Origin: Ktedonospora formicarum
GTDB lineage: Bacteria; Chloroflexota; Ktedonobacteria; Ktedonobacterales; Ktedonobacteraceae
Assembly (NCBI RefSeq): GCF_016587355.1
Contig: NZ_BNJF01000004.1
Coordinates: 930,001-994,000, forward strand
Reading direction: 5' to 3'
DNA: 64,000 bases
Part shown: piece after piece, positions 31,464-40,766 of the stretch
Numbering within the stretch: the first letter of the stretch is position 1
How the letters are laid out: the number at the start of each line of letters is the position of its first letter
The notes under the pieces: generated by a model
Seen by the model: the letters and a program-made list of their open reading frames with translations, nothing else
Database searches by the model: none
Told to the model about the DNA's origin: nothing
Program-made: the position numbers and the translations under genes

Positions 31464-34400
31464 TGAATGTGCCGTCGTTTCGTGAAGAGTTGATCTCACA
31501 GATTCCCGCTCTCCAGTTATTAATGAATCTTGGGTTTACATATCTTCAACCAGACGAAGCCCTTAAGGCGCGCGGCGGCAAATTTAGTAATGTCATATTA
31601 GAGAGCATTCTACTCGATCAACTTCCCAAGATCAATGCGATTCGCTATAAAGGACAGGTCTACCAATTTAGCAAAGAAAACCTTCAAGAGGCGTTGCGTA
31701 AGCTCAAGAACGAACCATACGATGGCTTAGTACGCACCAGCGATAAGATTTATGATCGGCTAACACTAGGTGCTGATCTCCCACAAACCATAGAGGGAAA
31801 TACCCGTAGCTATAATCTTCGCTACATTGACTGGAAGCACCCTGAAAATAACGTTTATCATGTAAGCGATGAGTTTGTGGTCGAACGCAGGCGGAGCAAG
31901 GAAACGCGTCGGCCAGACATTGTGGTATTCGTCAATGGGATTCCCTTGGTGGTGATTGAATGCAAACGACCTGACCTGAACAAAGGTGGCGATAATCCAG
32001 TCACTGAGGCCGTTACGCAGATGATCCGTAACCAGAAAGATGACCAGATACCAGGATTATTCATTTATAGTCAACTTCTTATGGCCGTCAGCAAAAATGC
32101 TGCTCGCTATGGCACTACTGGCACGCCAAAAAAATTCTGGTCTATCTGGGAAGAGGAAGGATACAGAGAGGCAGACCTACATAAGCTCGTCAATAAATCA
32201 CTCAGTAGAGCGAAGAAAGACCTGTTGTATAACCATCGCGAGTATGCGCGGAATATACGTAACTACTTCAACCAACTAGAACTGGAAGGCGATCGCTTGT
32301 CTAGTGAGCAAGATAAAGCCCTCTATCACTTACTACAGCCAAAGCGATTGTTAGAACTGAGCTATCAGTTCATCGTGTATGACACTGGAATCAAGAAAAT
32401 TGCTCGCTATCAGCAATATTTTGCAGTCAAGAAAACAATTGAACGGGTGGAATCTCTCAATGTTCAGGGCAAACGTACTGGGGGTGTGATCTGGCATACC
32501 ACAGGAAGTGGCAAATCGCTTACTATGGTTATGCTCGCCAAAGCCCTAGCGCTTCACCCAACAATCACCAAGCCGCGCATTATCCTGGTAACAGATCGTA
32601 TCGATCTCGATGATCAAATCTGGAATACCTTCGTGGCCTGCGGCAAGAAAGTGCATAAAGCTCAATCAGGGGCGGATCTTGTCGAAAAGGTTAAGGAAGG
32701 CAAATTTGACATCATTACTACCATTATCAATAAGTTTGAAGCAGCCGACAACAAGAAATTCAAAGACGAGAATCCTAACATCTTTGTCCTAGTCGATGAA
32801 AGTCATCGCAGCCAGTATGGAAGCTTCAATGCAAAGATGAGGCGAATCTTCCCCAATGCCTGTTACATTGGCTTCACTGGCACACCACTCCTCAAGGCAG
32901 AGAAATCTACAGTCGCTAAGTTTGGCGATTTTATCCATAAATATCCTATGCAGAAAGCAGTAAGTGATCAGGCAGTTGTTCCGTTGTTGTACGAAGGCCG
33001 GATGGCTGATTTAGGCGTGAATCAGGAGCAGATCGATAAATGGTTTGAACGGGTCACTCGTAACCTGAACGAGGACCAGAAACGAGACCTGAAAAACAAG
33101 TTCAGTCGTACTGAAGCCGTTAGTCGTACAGAACAACGCATTCAGCAGATTGCCTATGATATTACTGAGCACTACACGAGCAACTTTCAGGGCACGGGGT
33201 TCAAGGCTCAATTAGCAGTTGACAGCAAAGAAATGGCTCTGCTTTACAAAAGGTTTCTCGACGACTTCGGCGAGGTCAGTTCTGAGGTCATTATTTCTCC
33301 ACCAGATACCCGAGAAGGCAATGAGCAGGTAGATAACACTAAATCACCTGAAATGGAGGCCTTCTGGAAACGTATGATGGAGCGTTTCGGCAGTGAAGAC
33401 AAGTATATCTCTGAAATCAAGGCCTCCTTTGCTCGCCCTGATGGTTGCGAAATCCTTATCGTAGTCGATAAGCTGCTCACTGGTTTTGATGAACCTCGTA
33501 ATACTGTGCTCTACATAGATAAACCACTCAAAGAACATTCCCTGCTGCAAGCGATTGCGCGTGTCAACCGCCTCTTTGAAGGCAAAGATTTTGGCTACAT
33601 CATTGACTACCGTGGTGTTCTAGGAGAACTCAACATGGCACTCAACACATACAATGCCCTAGCCGCCTATGACACTGAGGATGTTGCTGGTATCCTCCCC
33701 CAAGCCTCGGAGGAGGTCAAGAAACTCCCACTTTATCACGCAGCATTGTGGGATGTCTTTAAAGAGGTCAAGAATAAAAAGGACACTGAGGCCCTTGAGC
33801 GCTTCCTGGAGCCAGAAGACCGACGCCAAGAGTTCTACGAAGCTCTAACCGCCTTCGCGAACTGCTTAAAGATAGCTCTGAGCACCTCATATTTCTACCA
33901 AAATACTCCCGAAGACCAGATCAACCGCTACAAAGAAGATCTACGCTTCTTCCACAACCTGAGGATATCAACGCGCCAGCGTTATGCCGAAACTATCGAC
34001 TACAAGGATTATGAGCAGAGAGTGCGCAAGCTCATGAATCAGCATGTGACCTCTTCAGAGGTCAAGCCAATAACCGAGCTGGTCAACATCTTTGATGGAG
34101 AGGCTTTCGCCTCTGAAGTTGAAAAGGTCAAAGGTACTGCCGCTAAGGCTGATATCATTGCCTACCGCGTAAAGAAGACAGTTACGACACGCCTGGCAGA
34201 GAATCCCCAGGTATACCAGCGTTTCTCGGATCTCATTAACAAAACCATCGAAGACTATAAAGCAGGTCGACTAAACGAAGCTGAATATCTCAAGCGTGCA
34301 AGTGAGGTACTGGAACAAGTCCAACAAGGAAAGACCAGCAGTATGCCCGAAAAGTTGCGCCGCTATCGCGATGCTGCCGCTTATTACGGAGTATTAGAGA

Positions 34401-34669
34401 GTATTCTGGAGTTACGAGAACAAAAAATAAACGAACTTATCTCTGAAGAGGCTTTAGCTGACATAGCAATTGGGATTGAAGAGAGACTAGAGAAACACAA
34501 GATTCGTGACTGGGTTAATAATAATGATGTCAAGAATGGCATGAAAACCGATATCGAAGATTATCTCTATGACATTGAAAGCCATTATGGTCTAGCTCTG
34601 ACAGGTATCGAAAAGGACCTTATCATGGAGCAGGCTGTTGAAGTCGCGAAGCAGCGAGATAGGCTGTAG
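31460..34669 (+). CDS. hsdR: Type I restriction enzyme R subunit (translocase-endonuclease)
   Basis: A 1,069-residue HsdR of usual size. The N-terminal nuclease (HSDR_N) has RRPDIVVFVNGIPLVVIECK with D153 and the E167-C-K169 catalytic pair. The SF2 motor follows: Walker A HTTGSGKSLTMVML near 346, motif II VLVDESHRSQYG near 445, motif III-like GFTGTPLL, and in the second lobe VDKLLTGFDEPRNTVL and LLQAIARVNRLF. The C-terminal helical region (about 830-1069) docks to the methylase core. It cuts unmethylated foreign DNA after ATP-driven translocation. The gene begins within the hsdS stop. No frame damage is seen, so the system is likely functional. Confidence 0.95.
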   Translation: MMNVPSFREELISQIPALQLLMNLGFTYLQPDEALKARGGKFSNVILESILLDQLPKINAIRYKGQVYQFSKENLQEALRKLKNEPYDGLVRTSDKIYDRLTLGADLPQTIEGNTRSYNLRYIDWKHPENNVYHVSDEFVVERRRSKETRRPDIVVFVNGIPLVVIECKRPDLNKGGDNPVTEAVTQMIRNQKDDQIPGLFIYSQLLMAVSKNAARYGTTGTPKKFWSIWEEEGYREADLHKLVNKSLSRAKKDLLYNHREYARNIRNYFNQLELEGDRLSSEQDKALYHLLQPKRLLELSYQFIVYDTGIKKIARYQQYFAVKKTIERVESLNVQGKRTGGVIWHTTGSGKSLTMVMLAKALALHPTITKPRIILVTDRIDLDDQIWNTFVACGKKVHKAQSGADLVEKVKEGKFDIITTIINKFEAADNKKFKDENPNIFVLVDESHRSQYGSFNAKMRRIFPNACYIGFTGTPLLKAEKSTVAKFGDFIHKYPMQKAVSDQAVVPLLYEGRMADLGVNQEQIDKWFERVTRNLNEDQKRDLKNKFSRTEAVSRTEQRIQQIAYDITEHYTSNFQGTGFKAQLAVDSKEMALLYKRFLDDFGEVSSEVIISPPDTREGNEQVDNTKSPEMEAFWKRMMERFGSEDKYISEIKASFARPDGCEILIVVDKLLTGFDEPRNTVLYIDKPLKEHSLLQAIARVNRLFEGKDFGYIIDYRGVLGELNMALNTYNALAAYDTEDVAGILPQASEEVKKLPLYHAALWDVFKEVKNKKDTEALERFLEPEDRRQEFYEALTAFANCLKIALSTSYFYQNTPEDQINRYKEDLRFFHNLRISTRQRYAETIDYKDYEQRVRKLMNQHVTSSEVKPITELVNIFDGEAFASEVEKVKGTAAKADIIAYRVKKTVTTRLAENPQVYQRFSDLINKTIEDYKAGRLNEAEYLKRASEVLEQVQQGKTSSMPEKLRRYRDAAAYYGVLESILELREQKINELISEEALADIAIGIEERLEKHKIRDWVNNNDVKNGMKTDIEDYLYDIESHYGLALTGIEKDLIMEQAVEVAKQRDRL

Positions 34670-34675
34670 TATACT

Positions 34676-35395
34676 GTGAGTATGACCATAAATAGCAGCC
34701 TACCATTTGGTAACACCATCATCGAATATTGTATTGACTTTGCCCAGCGCAAAACGGCCTCCATTGAGGTTCATCCAGACCAGGGAGTCATGGTAAAAGC
34801 TCCTGAAGGGAGCCAGCTAGAAGCCATTGAGGACCTAGTTCATAAGCGAGCGAGCTGGATTCTCAAACAGCAACAAAAGTTTGCTAGCTATGCTCCGCAG
34901 GATATACCACGCCAATACGTAAGCGGTGAAAGCTATCGCTACCTTGGGCGACAATATCGTCTTAAAGTGCTTGAAAGGGATGAGCCAAGCATAAGATTAG
35001 AGCGAAGCTATATTTATATCACTGTTCCTGATAAACGCAACACCAAGCAAGTTCAGCAGATTTTAGAGCAATGGTATCGTGACGCTGCCAAAGCCATATT
35101 TCAAGAGCGCTTAAGCGTCTGTTATCCACGTATAGAGCGCCTTGGAGTACTGTATCCTACATTATCTGTCCGTGCTATGAAAACACGCTGGGGAAGCTGT
35201 GGGCAATCAGGCTTGATTATCCTCAATCCCAGGCTCGTGCAAACTCCCCTGGATTGCATCGACTATGTCCTTCTTCATGAACTCTGCCATCTAAAAGAAC
35301 ATAACCACAGCAAGAACTACTATCACCTCCTCGACCAAATTCTCCCCAATTGGCGCGAGCGAAGAGAAAAACTCAACAAATTTGAGCTAGGTTAG
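34676..35395 (+). CDS. YgjP/DUF45-type M48-like metallopeptidase
   Basis: A 239-residue protein (GTG 34676) or 237 residues (ATG 34682) with the YgjP/WLM signature: the strand MKTRWGSCGQSGLIILNPRL, then HELCHLKEHNHSKNYYHLL, where H-E-x-x-H plus a later H/E bind zinc. Family members are small cytoplasmic metalloproteases or DNA-protein crosslink proteases and are very often the last gene of type I R-M operons. It begins seven bases after hsdR, so it belongs to the same transcript. A proposed role is removal of stalled restriction or other protein complexes from DNA, but this is not proven for the family. Confidence 0.85.
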   Translation: MSMTINSSLPFGNTIIEYCIDFAQRKTASIEVHPDQGVMVKAPEGSQLEAIEDLVHKRASWILKQQQKFASYAPQDIPRQYVSGESYRYLGRQYRLKVLERDEPSIRLERSYIYITVPDKRNTKQVQQILEQWYRDAAKAIFQERLSVCYPRIERLGVLYPTLSVRAMKTRWGSCGQSGLIILNPRLVQTPLDCIDYVLLHELCHLKEHNHSKNYYHLLDQILPNWRERREKLNKFELG

Positions 35396-35814
35396 ACAGT
35401 TGGCTAACTTAAACTCACCGATGTTTGTAGTTTGTTATTCTCTTTACTAAGGCGAGTTTTTGCTTCTGCAGGTTCACAACCTCAATTGAGATCCTATGTT
35501 TTCTATCATACCACACTATGTATGCTTGCATTTCATCTAATGCATTTCTCCAGCGCTAAGACTAGATAAAGATAGCTGTTGCTCTATTATAGCCAAGAAG
35601 TGTTTTAGGTATACTAATAGGAATGTGTTGTGCATCTCTACGGCTCATTCGTGGCTTAAAGCCAGCATCAACAACGCTTGGGACACTTGAGCAGTAGACA
35701 ACTGAAGCTCATTTCAAACAATGCCTCCATCGAAAATGTGCAAGCTTTCAGCACATAACTTTAACAAAATATTCTAAACGACATCAATGAAACGATTCAC
35801 AGGGCCGAAGAGGA
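35396..35814. other. Intergenic region with a decayed gene copy
   Basis: Lies between the R-M operon and the convergent minus-strand locus. It contains the remnant at 35634-35731. A weak AAACTC/GAGTTTTT pairing (35410-35460) may help end the R-M transcript. Nothing else was identified. Confidence 0.4.
35634..35731 (+). pseudogene. Decayed copy of the small helical protein gene at 26437
   Basis: TACGGCTCATTCG (35639-35651), AAGCCAGCATCAACAA (35659-35674) and CAATGCCTCC (about 35719-35728) match, in the same order and orientation, three segments of the gene at 26437-26829. Between them bases have been lost and the frame is destroyed. It shows a past duplication, with the R-M genes now lying between the two copies. 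Confidence 0.6.
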
Positions 35815-36969
35815 TTAAGGGTTGACCATAGCATGTCCCTTCTCAAGATACACAGACCTGACTATATTAACTACCAAATATAGGAGTTGATAAACAAACA
35901 TGTTATTTTTCTTAAGATCCTCGACACCACGTATTACCCCGCCTCCAGGAATACTTATCGGCTCGCGGAAATTCCCCTGAGATGGAAGGTGTATAAGGTT
36001 ATTTCTTAAAGAAGTAAGAATACCGTCGAAGTCTTTCGATATAACCTTAAGGCATTCGAGATCCTTTTTGCGAGCTTGTTGAAAAGCAGCTGAGAGCCCT
36101 CTGATAGGTACTTGTTCTTCTGATTTAATCTGACTAGTAGATAAATAATCTACTATTTCATTATTTACCTTCATATAAAGATTAATGGTTTTATCAGAGT
36201 TCTCAAAAGATGCTTTGCTAATTTCAAAAGTAATGTCATTATAGGATTTATCTGCTAGTTCTGATGGAATAATTAGGTCTTTCACATCTTTATCAGCTCC
36301 CTCTATACTCACAGTAAATTGATTAGATAATTTTCTGAAATGCCAATAGACGGGCATGTATATTTTTTCAGCTTTATACTGAGGAACTCCTTTCCCATCT
36401 AATGCATCCCAAAGCGCCGCTTCAAGAATGACGGAAATAATGGAAGCTGCTGGAAGCACTAGCCCTTGACGTAAGAGCGCAACGCAACTAGCAATGTGGT
36501 CAAGAATAGCATAAGGAACAACTGGTGCATGGATGTTGACAGAGGGGATATGCCAATCCAAAACTACCGCGCTGTCATTCACTTTGGCATCGTCTATAAT
36601 CCAAGCAATTTGCCAGTGTCCGTTTGGAGCAAGACGAATAATTTCAAAGTCATAATCAGTAGTAAAATTAATATTCTGTGTAATAACTTCGCTAATTATC
36701 TCTGGCACATTAGCGACTAGGCTAGAAACAGCATGATAAAACTCCCATGGTGCATCTCCACCTGTCAAAGAGAGCATTAATATAATGTTCTGTACATCAA
36801 ATGCAGTTATTTCTGGAATTGAATGCTTCGTAACTTTTTTTCCAACAATAGAAGAAAAGGCATCCATCCAAATAGCATCGGCATTAGCTACTGATTTGGT
36901 GAGATTTTCTCTTAAATCATTTAAAATCTTTCTAAGCTGATGCAAGTCGAGACAAAAACGGTTATGCAT
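35815..36969 (-). CDS. Unknown partner protein of the fused R-M enzyme
   Basis: A 384-residue protein, A/T-rich, mainly mixed helix and strand, with no recognised motif, signal peptide or membrane segment. Segments such as IISVILEAALWDALDGKGVP (about 185-204) and SLRNNLIHLP (about 330) resemble the HEPN-like/abortive-infection helical patterns that contain an R-x4-6-H-like element (here R-N-N-L-I-H), but this is only a hint. Its start overlaps the end of the nuclease-methylase-specificity protein by eight bases, so the two are translated together and probably work together. It may be a regulator, a structural subunit or a separate effector. Confidence 0.6.
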   Translation of the reverse strand: MHNRFCLDLHQLRKILNDLRENLTKSVANADAIWMDAFSSIVGKKVTKHSIPEITAFDVQNIILMLSLTGGDAPWEFYHAVSSLVANVPEIISEVITQNINFTTDYDFEIIRLAPNGHWQIAWIIDDAKVNDSAVVLDWHIPSVNIHAPVVPYAILDHIASCVALLRQGLVLPAASIISVILEAALWDALDGKGVPQYKAEKIYMPVYWHFRKLSNQFTVSIEGADKDVKDLIIPSELADKSYNDITFEISKASFENSDKTINLYMKVNNEIVDYLSTSQIKSEEQVPIRGLSAAFQQARKKDLECLKVISKDFDGILTSLRNNLIHLPSQGNFREPISIPGGGVIRGVEDLKKNNMFVYQLLYLVVNIVRSVYLEKGHAMVNP

Positions 36970-39334
36970 TGTCCTCTCCTGCCTGAAGCTCTTTTACCAC
37001 AATCTCTTTTGAGGCAGCTTCAATACGATTAGCAAGTTGGATCAAGCGTTGAGCAGTTGCTAGCATTTCATGAAGGCGATCAGCAATATCTTTTTGAATT
37101 CTAAGGTTTGGTAGAGGGATCAGAATTGAACCGAGATCACCACGGCGAATATAAGGTTGAGCACTGGACACAGCCTGTTTTTGAAGCACTTGCTCTTTGC
37201 CTAAAGTACTACTCAAGACAGCAGCGAGAAAGAATGGATCAACTTCAGCAGGAGAGCGAGGACGAAGTATAGTGACGGCTCCACTTGCCAAGGTATAGCC
37301 AAGAGTTTCGCCAATAATAGCAGTAGCTCGTCCTAGATATTTTCCAGTAGTAGTAATAAGAACATCACCCGTTTTTACCTGAATGCGTTCAAAATGTATA
37401 TAATCTCGATAAGATACAAATGGAGATTCAGAAGTATCAAGAACAAGATCTCTTACAGCTCCAGCCTGAAGCACCATCGCAGTATTATCACCCTTTTCAA
37501 CGTAATTACTGGGGCCAAAATTTCTACCACCTATAATTTCCACTAATGATTCCAGAGGAACCATAGAATAAGAACTTTGTTTGAGTGTTTGGACAAAGGT
37601 ACGTTTATTAGGGTTATGAGCGCTAGCATTCCAGGACTCTATTTTAAGTTCATTGCTAGAAATTAACCAGGCATTCCAATAATCCTGTTGAGTTTCTTCT
37701 GGTACTTGGTTAGTTGTCATAAATGTTCTAACCACTTCTACGAGGGATGAAAAAATCCCTGAAGCTACACTCCTTTGAGATTTACCAATGTTAAGAGATT
37801 GAATCTCAGCTAACAAAACCTGCCCAACTTTAGATGAGCTAGATGGTTTTTTCTCCAAAAGAAGAATAGAAGCCTTACCTGAATGGCCCACTTGAACAAA
37901 AGCATCTACGGGAAGGCTAATAATTGCTTTTGGGATTGCTACTTGTAATATCCAAGCACGAGCACGAGCATAAGCAGGAGAAGACAACAAAGTGTCTGGC
38001 AATAAAATACCTAAAATACCCCCAGGTTTTAAAAAATCTAATGCTCTCTCTACAAAAAGCATCTCATAAGTAATGCGGTTAGAAAAAGAAGCAATATCAA
38101 ACTGATGTAGAAAAGAAAAACTTCTCGGAATCTGCCCTACCGGAGGATCAAGAACAACAACATCACAAGATTCTCTAAAATTAGTATAAGCATTCTTATC
38201 AAGAGCATCCGCCTTTACAAGATCATTAGGAGGAAGGCCATTTAGAACAAAATTTGTAAGGGCAAGCTCGGCAACTTCTGCGTTAATTTCGATGCCAATA
38301 ATAGTTTTTTCCGGCAGAGATGAGGATAACATTGAAATTTCTGATGTAGGTGTAATTTCAGATGAAGCTTGCAAATGCTTGGCTGATTCTATCGGAAATA
38401 GGCCAGTACCACAAGCAGGATCAAGAATGCGCATACCAGGCTGGGGATTCACTAATTGAATAAGGAATTGTGCTAAATAGAGAGGAGTTGTATATACATC
38501 ATGATCCAAGCGAACCATATCCGAGAAGAGATGCCAAAATAGTTGATTTATTGCATTATGAGTAATAGTTGAGAAAGCGTATTTCTCCATCATTACGACA
38601 ATTTGTTTCAAAACCCGCGGAGATAAATTCCATATGCCCTCCGAAATAGAAATTGTACTTAGTTGAGCAAGAGCATTGTTAAAGAGAGAAGCAATATCGA
38701 TTGATAATTGTGATTCTGTTTTCTGATCAGAACTAAAGAGACTCTTTCTACCTAATGTGATGTTCTGTTCATCATGTAGTTTGGCAATCAAGATACGGTT
38801 AATTTCACTGCCCATACGTAAACCATAGCCAGTTCCCTCACGCACAAGTATCTGCATGACAGAATGCATGAGATCAAAAAAATGTTGAGGATCAGTAATT
38901 GGCTGTAAAACGTTTGAAAACAGGGCAAGCTGCTGTTGATTATATGCATGTGGTGCGTTTTCAAGAGAGAGCAATGAACGCCCTCCTGAACTTCGCTCGA
39001 ACCAGTGATAGTGTATTCCATCTGTCACCAAAAGATAGCGAACACTTTCTCCAAGATAGGCTGCATAGCTAAATACTTGTTGAACTGACGGGGCCAGAAG
39101 TGTTATTTCCGCTGGTATTTGTGATTTTACCTCGGCAACAATATAGGGTTGTGTCTTATCTTCATCAAGATAGACAACGAGATCCGCAATAGCGGTTATA
39201 AAGTCCTTTTGGAGTTTTACATTTATATCTAAATATTGGTATCCTAATTGATAAAAGTAAGGAATAATTTTTTGATTCATAACGATAGACTCAGAAAGAG
39301 TGTCAGGATTTCTCGGATTTGAATAATTCATCAT
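36962..39334 (-). CDS. Single-chain restriction-methylation-specificity protein (type I/IIG-like)
   Basis: A 790-residue protein joining three domains. The N-terminus (about 15-115) is an HSDR_N_2-like nuclease with AIADLVVYLDEDK and YIVAEVK (D51, E68-x-K70). The middle (about 230-560) is an N6-adenine methyltransferase: a helical HsdM-like lead-in, TTPLYLAQFLIQL, SAM motif DPACGTG (305-311), and motif IV VVLDPPVGQ (396-399 DPPV instead of NPPF/NPPY). The C-terminus (about 575-790) is an HsdS-like target recognition domain with LVEIIGGRNFG, GDVLITTTGKYLGRAT and a final helix. No motor domain is present, so cleavage would be near the recognition site as in type IIG enzymes. GAGGAGTT precedes the first ATG. 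Possible alternative: a modification enzyme with only a vestigial nuclease. Confidence 0.8.
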   Translation of the reverse strand: MMNYSNPRNPDTLSESIVMNQKIIPYFYQLGYQYLDINVKLQKDFITAIADLVVYLDEDKTQPYIVAEVKSQIPAEITLLAPSVQQVFSYAAYLGESVRYLLVTDGIHYHWFERSSGGRSLLSLENAPHAYNQQQLALFSNVLQPITDPQHFFDLMHSVMQILVREGTGYGLRMGSEINRILIAKLHDEQNITLGRKSLFSSDQKTESQLSIDIASLFNNALAQLSTISISEGIWNLSPRVLKQIVVMMEKYAFSTITHNAINQLFWHLFSDMVRLDHDVYTTPLYLAQFLIQLVNPQPGMRILDPACGTGLFPIESAKHLQASSEITPTSEISMLSSSLPEKTIIGIEINAEVAELALTNFVLNGLPPNDLVKADALDKNAYTNFRESCDVVVLDPPVGQIPRSFSFLHQFDIASFSNRITYEMLFVERALDFLKPGGILGILLPDTLLSSPAYARARAWILQVAIPKAIISLPVDAFVQVGHSGKASILLLEKKPSSSSKVGQVLLAEIQSLNIGKSQRSVASGIFSSLVEVVRTFMTTNQVPEETQQDYWNAWLISSNELKIESWNASAHNPNKRTFVQTLKQSSYSMVPLESLVEIIGGRNFGPSNYVEKGDNTAMVLQAGAVRDLVLDTSESPFVSYRDYIHFERIQVKTGDVLITTTGKYLGRATAIIGETLGYTLASGAVTILRPRSPAEVDPFFLAAVLSSTLGKEQVLQKQAVSSAQPYIRRGDLGSILIPLPNLRIQKDIADRLHEMLATAQRLIQLANRIEAASKEIVVKELQAGEDNA

Positions 39335-40127
39335 AACTCCTCAATGCAGGACGCTTGCTCAATTTCTTACTATATACAAGGAACTAGTATACATTACACT
39401 ATAGCAATTTAGTAGTTTCTTATGACAAAAAGGTTACTTGCCGAGAAATAATAAGCCACACATTGCTTGCCTACCAGTAGAGCTACATTAAGTGATGAAG
39501 ACCTCATTGTTTGAGCTTATTTCCCTCGGCTTCTTTGAGCTCTTCACCGGATAATGTGGCTCTATTTGCCTACCTTCCATTCGTCAAAAAATCGGCACAT
39601 CCACGCATTGGCAAATTTGCCAACATTTTCTGCTCAATTACGAGTGATGCATATTTCTCTTAATAGTAGGGCCAAGAAAGACTAGCAGAAGAGAGAGCAT
39701 TTTAGTAGCTAGTCTTGTTAATTCCTATTTTACCACTTCTCATAATATTTGCTATTTAGATCTATTTGTGCACTTAAATAGCCAGTTACACAATGCTTAT
39801 AAACCCACTTTTAGAGGATTTAATGTTATATAAACACAAAACATGTAGATTCCTAACATGTATAAGTTTAAAATGGGACAAGGTCCTATCACAATAAATA
39901 TTAGGTGTGCAATGGCTGCTTGCTTATGCTATGCTATGTGAGAGTATGAAGCTCAGCATGAATAAGCCACTACTGCCAATAGAGGATAAGTGCTAAGAGG
40001 TTTGCCTTGTAGTAAGGCTGTTTTTGCTAAGAACATGCTCATAATGATAGGTTGGACCACGAGGTATAGGGCAGGAGGCCACTAAGGGTAAAATATTAAT
40101 TTGCCTATTGATATATGGAAGGTAGCT
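39335..40127. other. Long A/T-rich intergenic region
   Basis: About 790 bases with no convincing gene. The promoter of the fused R-M gene must lie at its left. The one clear structure is an imperfect inverted repeat at 39474-39573, listed separately. A short plus frame near 39530-39660 (containing VALFAYLPFVKKSAHPRIG) is a weak hint of a lost gene. Confidence 0.45.
39474..39573. repeat. Imperfect inverted repeat, possible MITE or structured RNA
   Basis: AGTAGAGCTACATTAAGTGA and on to about 39509 aligns with the reverse complement of about 39536-39573 (AATAGAGCCACATTA... GTGAAGAGCTCA). The arms match at about three of four bases, are about 35 bases long and enclose a short spacer. The ends resemble those of a miniature element, but no flanking duplication was confirmed. 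Confidence 0.45.
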
Positions 40128-40766
40128 ATGGAACGTTCGGCGCAACCTACTGGTGAGGAGAAGTTTTCTTCGTTTAAAGGGCCCTGGGAAAAACTTGCTT
40201 ATGTCGTTTCTACGGTGACAAATCCTCTCTTTGTAGCCCTCCCCCTTTGTTTGTTAGTTGCGATTGCCACAGCACCCAACGTCTGGCAGGGATTACTCTG
40301 GTGGGTCGTAACCGCTGTTGGGGTCTCATTAGCGCCTCTTATTTTTGTTTGGCAAGGGGTTCGTCGGGGACGCTATACTGATCATCATGTCAGTCGGAGG
40401 GAGCAACGCCTGGTGCCAATGTTATTCGCGACTGGATGCGTGGCCCTTGTCTTTGTTGGTTTGTTGCTACTGCATGCCTCATCGCATCTGTTGGCAACCA
40501 TGGTCGCGGTCATCGTTGCTGTTCTGCTTGCACTTATCATTACCAAATTTACAAAGATAAGTTTGCATATGGTCGGTATGGCAGGCGCAGTAACCGTCAT
40601 CATACTGATGTATGGGCCTATTTTTCTCTCTCTGACCCCGTTGGTATTTGTCGTCGGCTGGGCCCGTTGGCAGGTTCGCGCTCATACCTCTTTCCAGGCA
40701 CTGATTGGCACAGTACTTGCAGCTGTTGTTACCGTGATCACCTTTCGACTATTTGGGCTCTTTTAA
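40128..40766 (+). CDS. Multi-pass membrane protein, PAP2-phosphatase-like
   Basis: A 212-residue integral membrane protein with about six hydrophobic helices (for example PLFVALPLCLLVAIA, LWWVVTAVGVSLAPLIFVW, MVAVIVAVLLALIIT, LIGTVLAAVVTVITF). The loop RRGRYTDHHVSRREQRL and the motif KISLHMVGMAG (about 150-160) resemble the conserved polar segments of atypical PAP2-superfamily lipid phosphatases, whose histidine takes part in phosphate-ester hydrolysis. The full classical K-x6-RP ... SGH ... R-x5-H-x3-D set is not seen, so catalytic activity is uncertain. ATG 40128 follows GGAAGGTAGCT. It converges on the NACHT gene, their stop codons overlapping in TTTTAAA. Confidence 0.65.
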   Translation: MERSAQPTGEEKFSSFKGPWEKLAYVVSTVTNPLFVALPLCLLVAIATAPNVWQGLLWWVVTAVGVSLAPLIFVWQGVRRGRYTDHHVSRREQRLVPMLFATGCVALVFVGLLLLHASSHLLATMVAVIVAVLLALIITKFTKISLHMVGMAGAVTVIILMYGPIFLSLTPLVFVVGWARWQVRAHTSFQALIGTVLAAVVTVITFRLFGLF

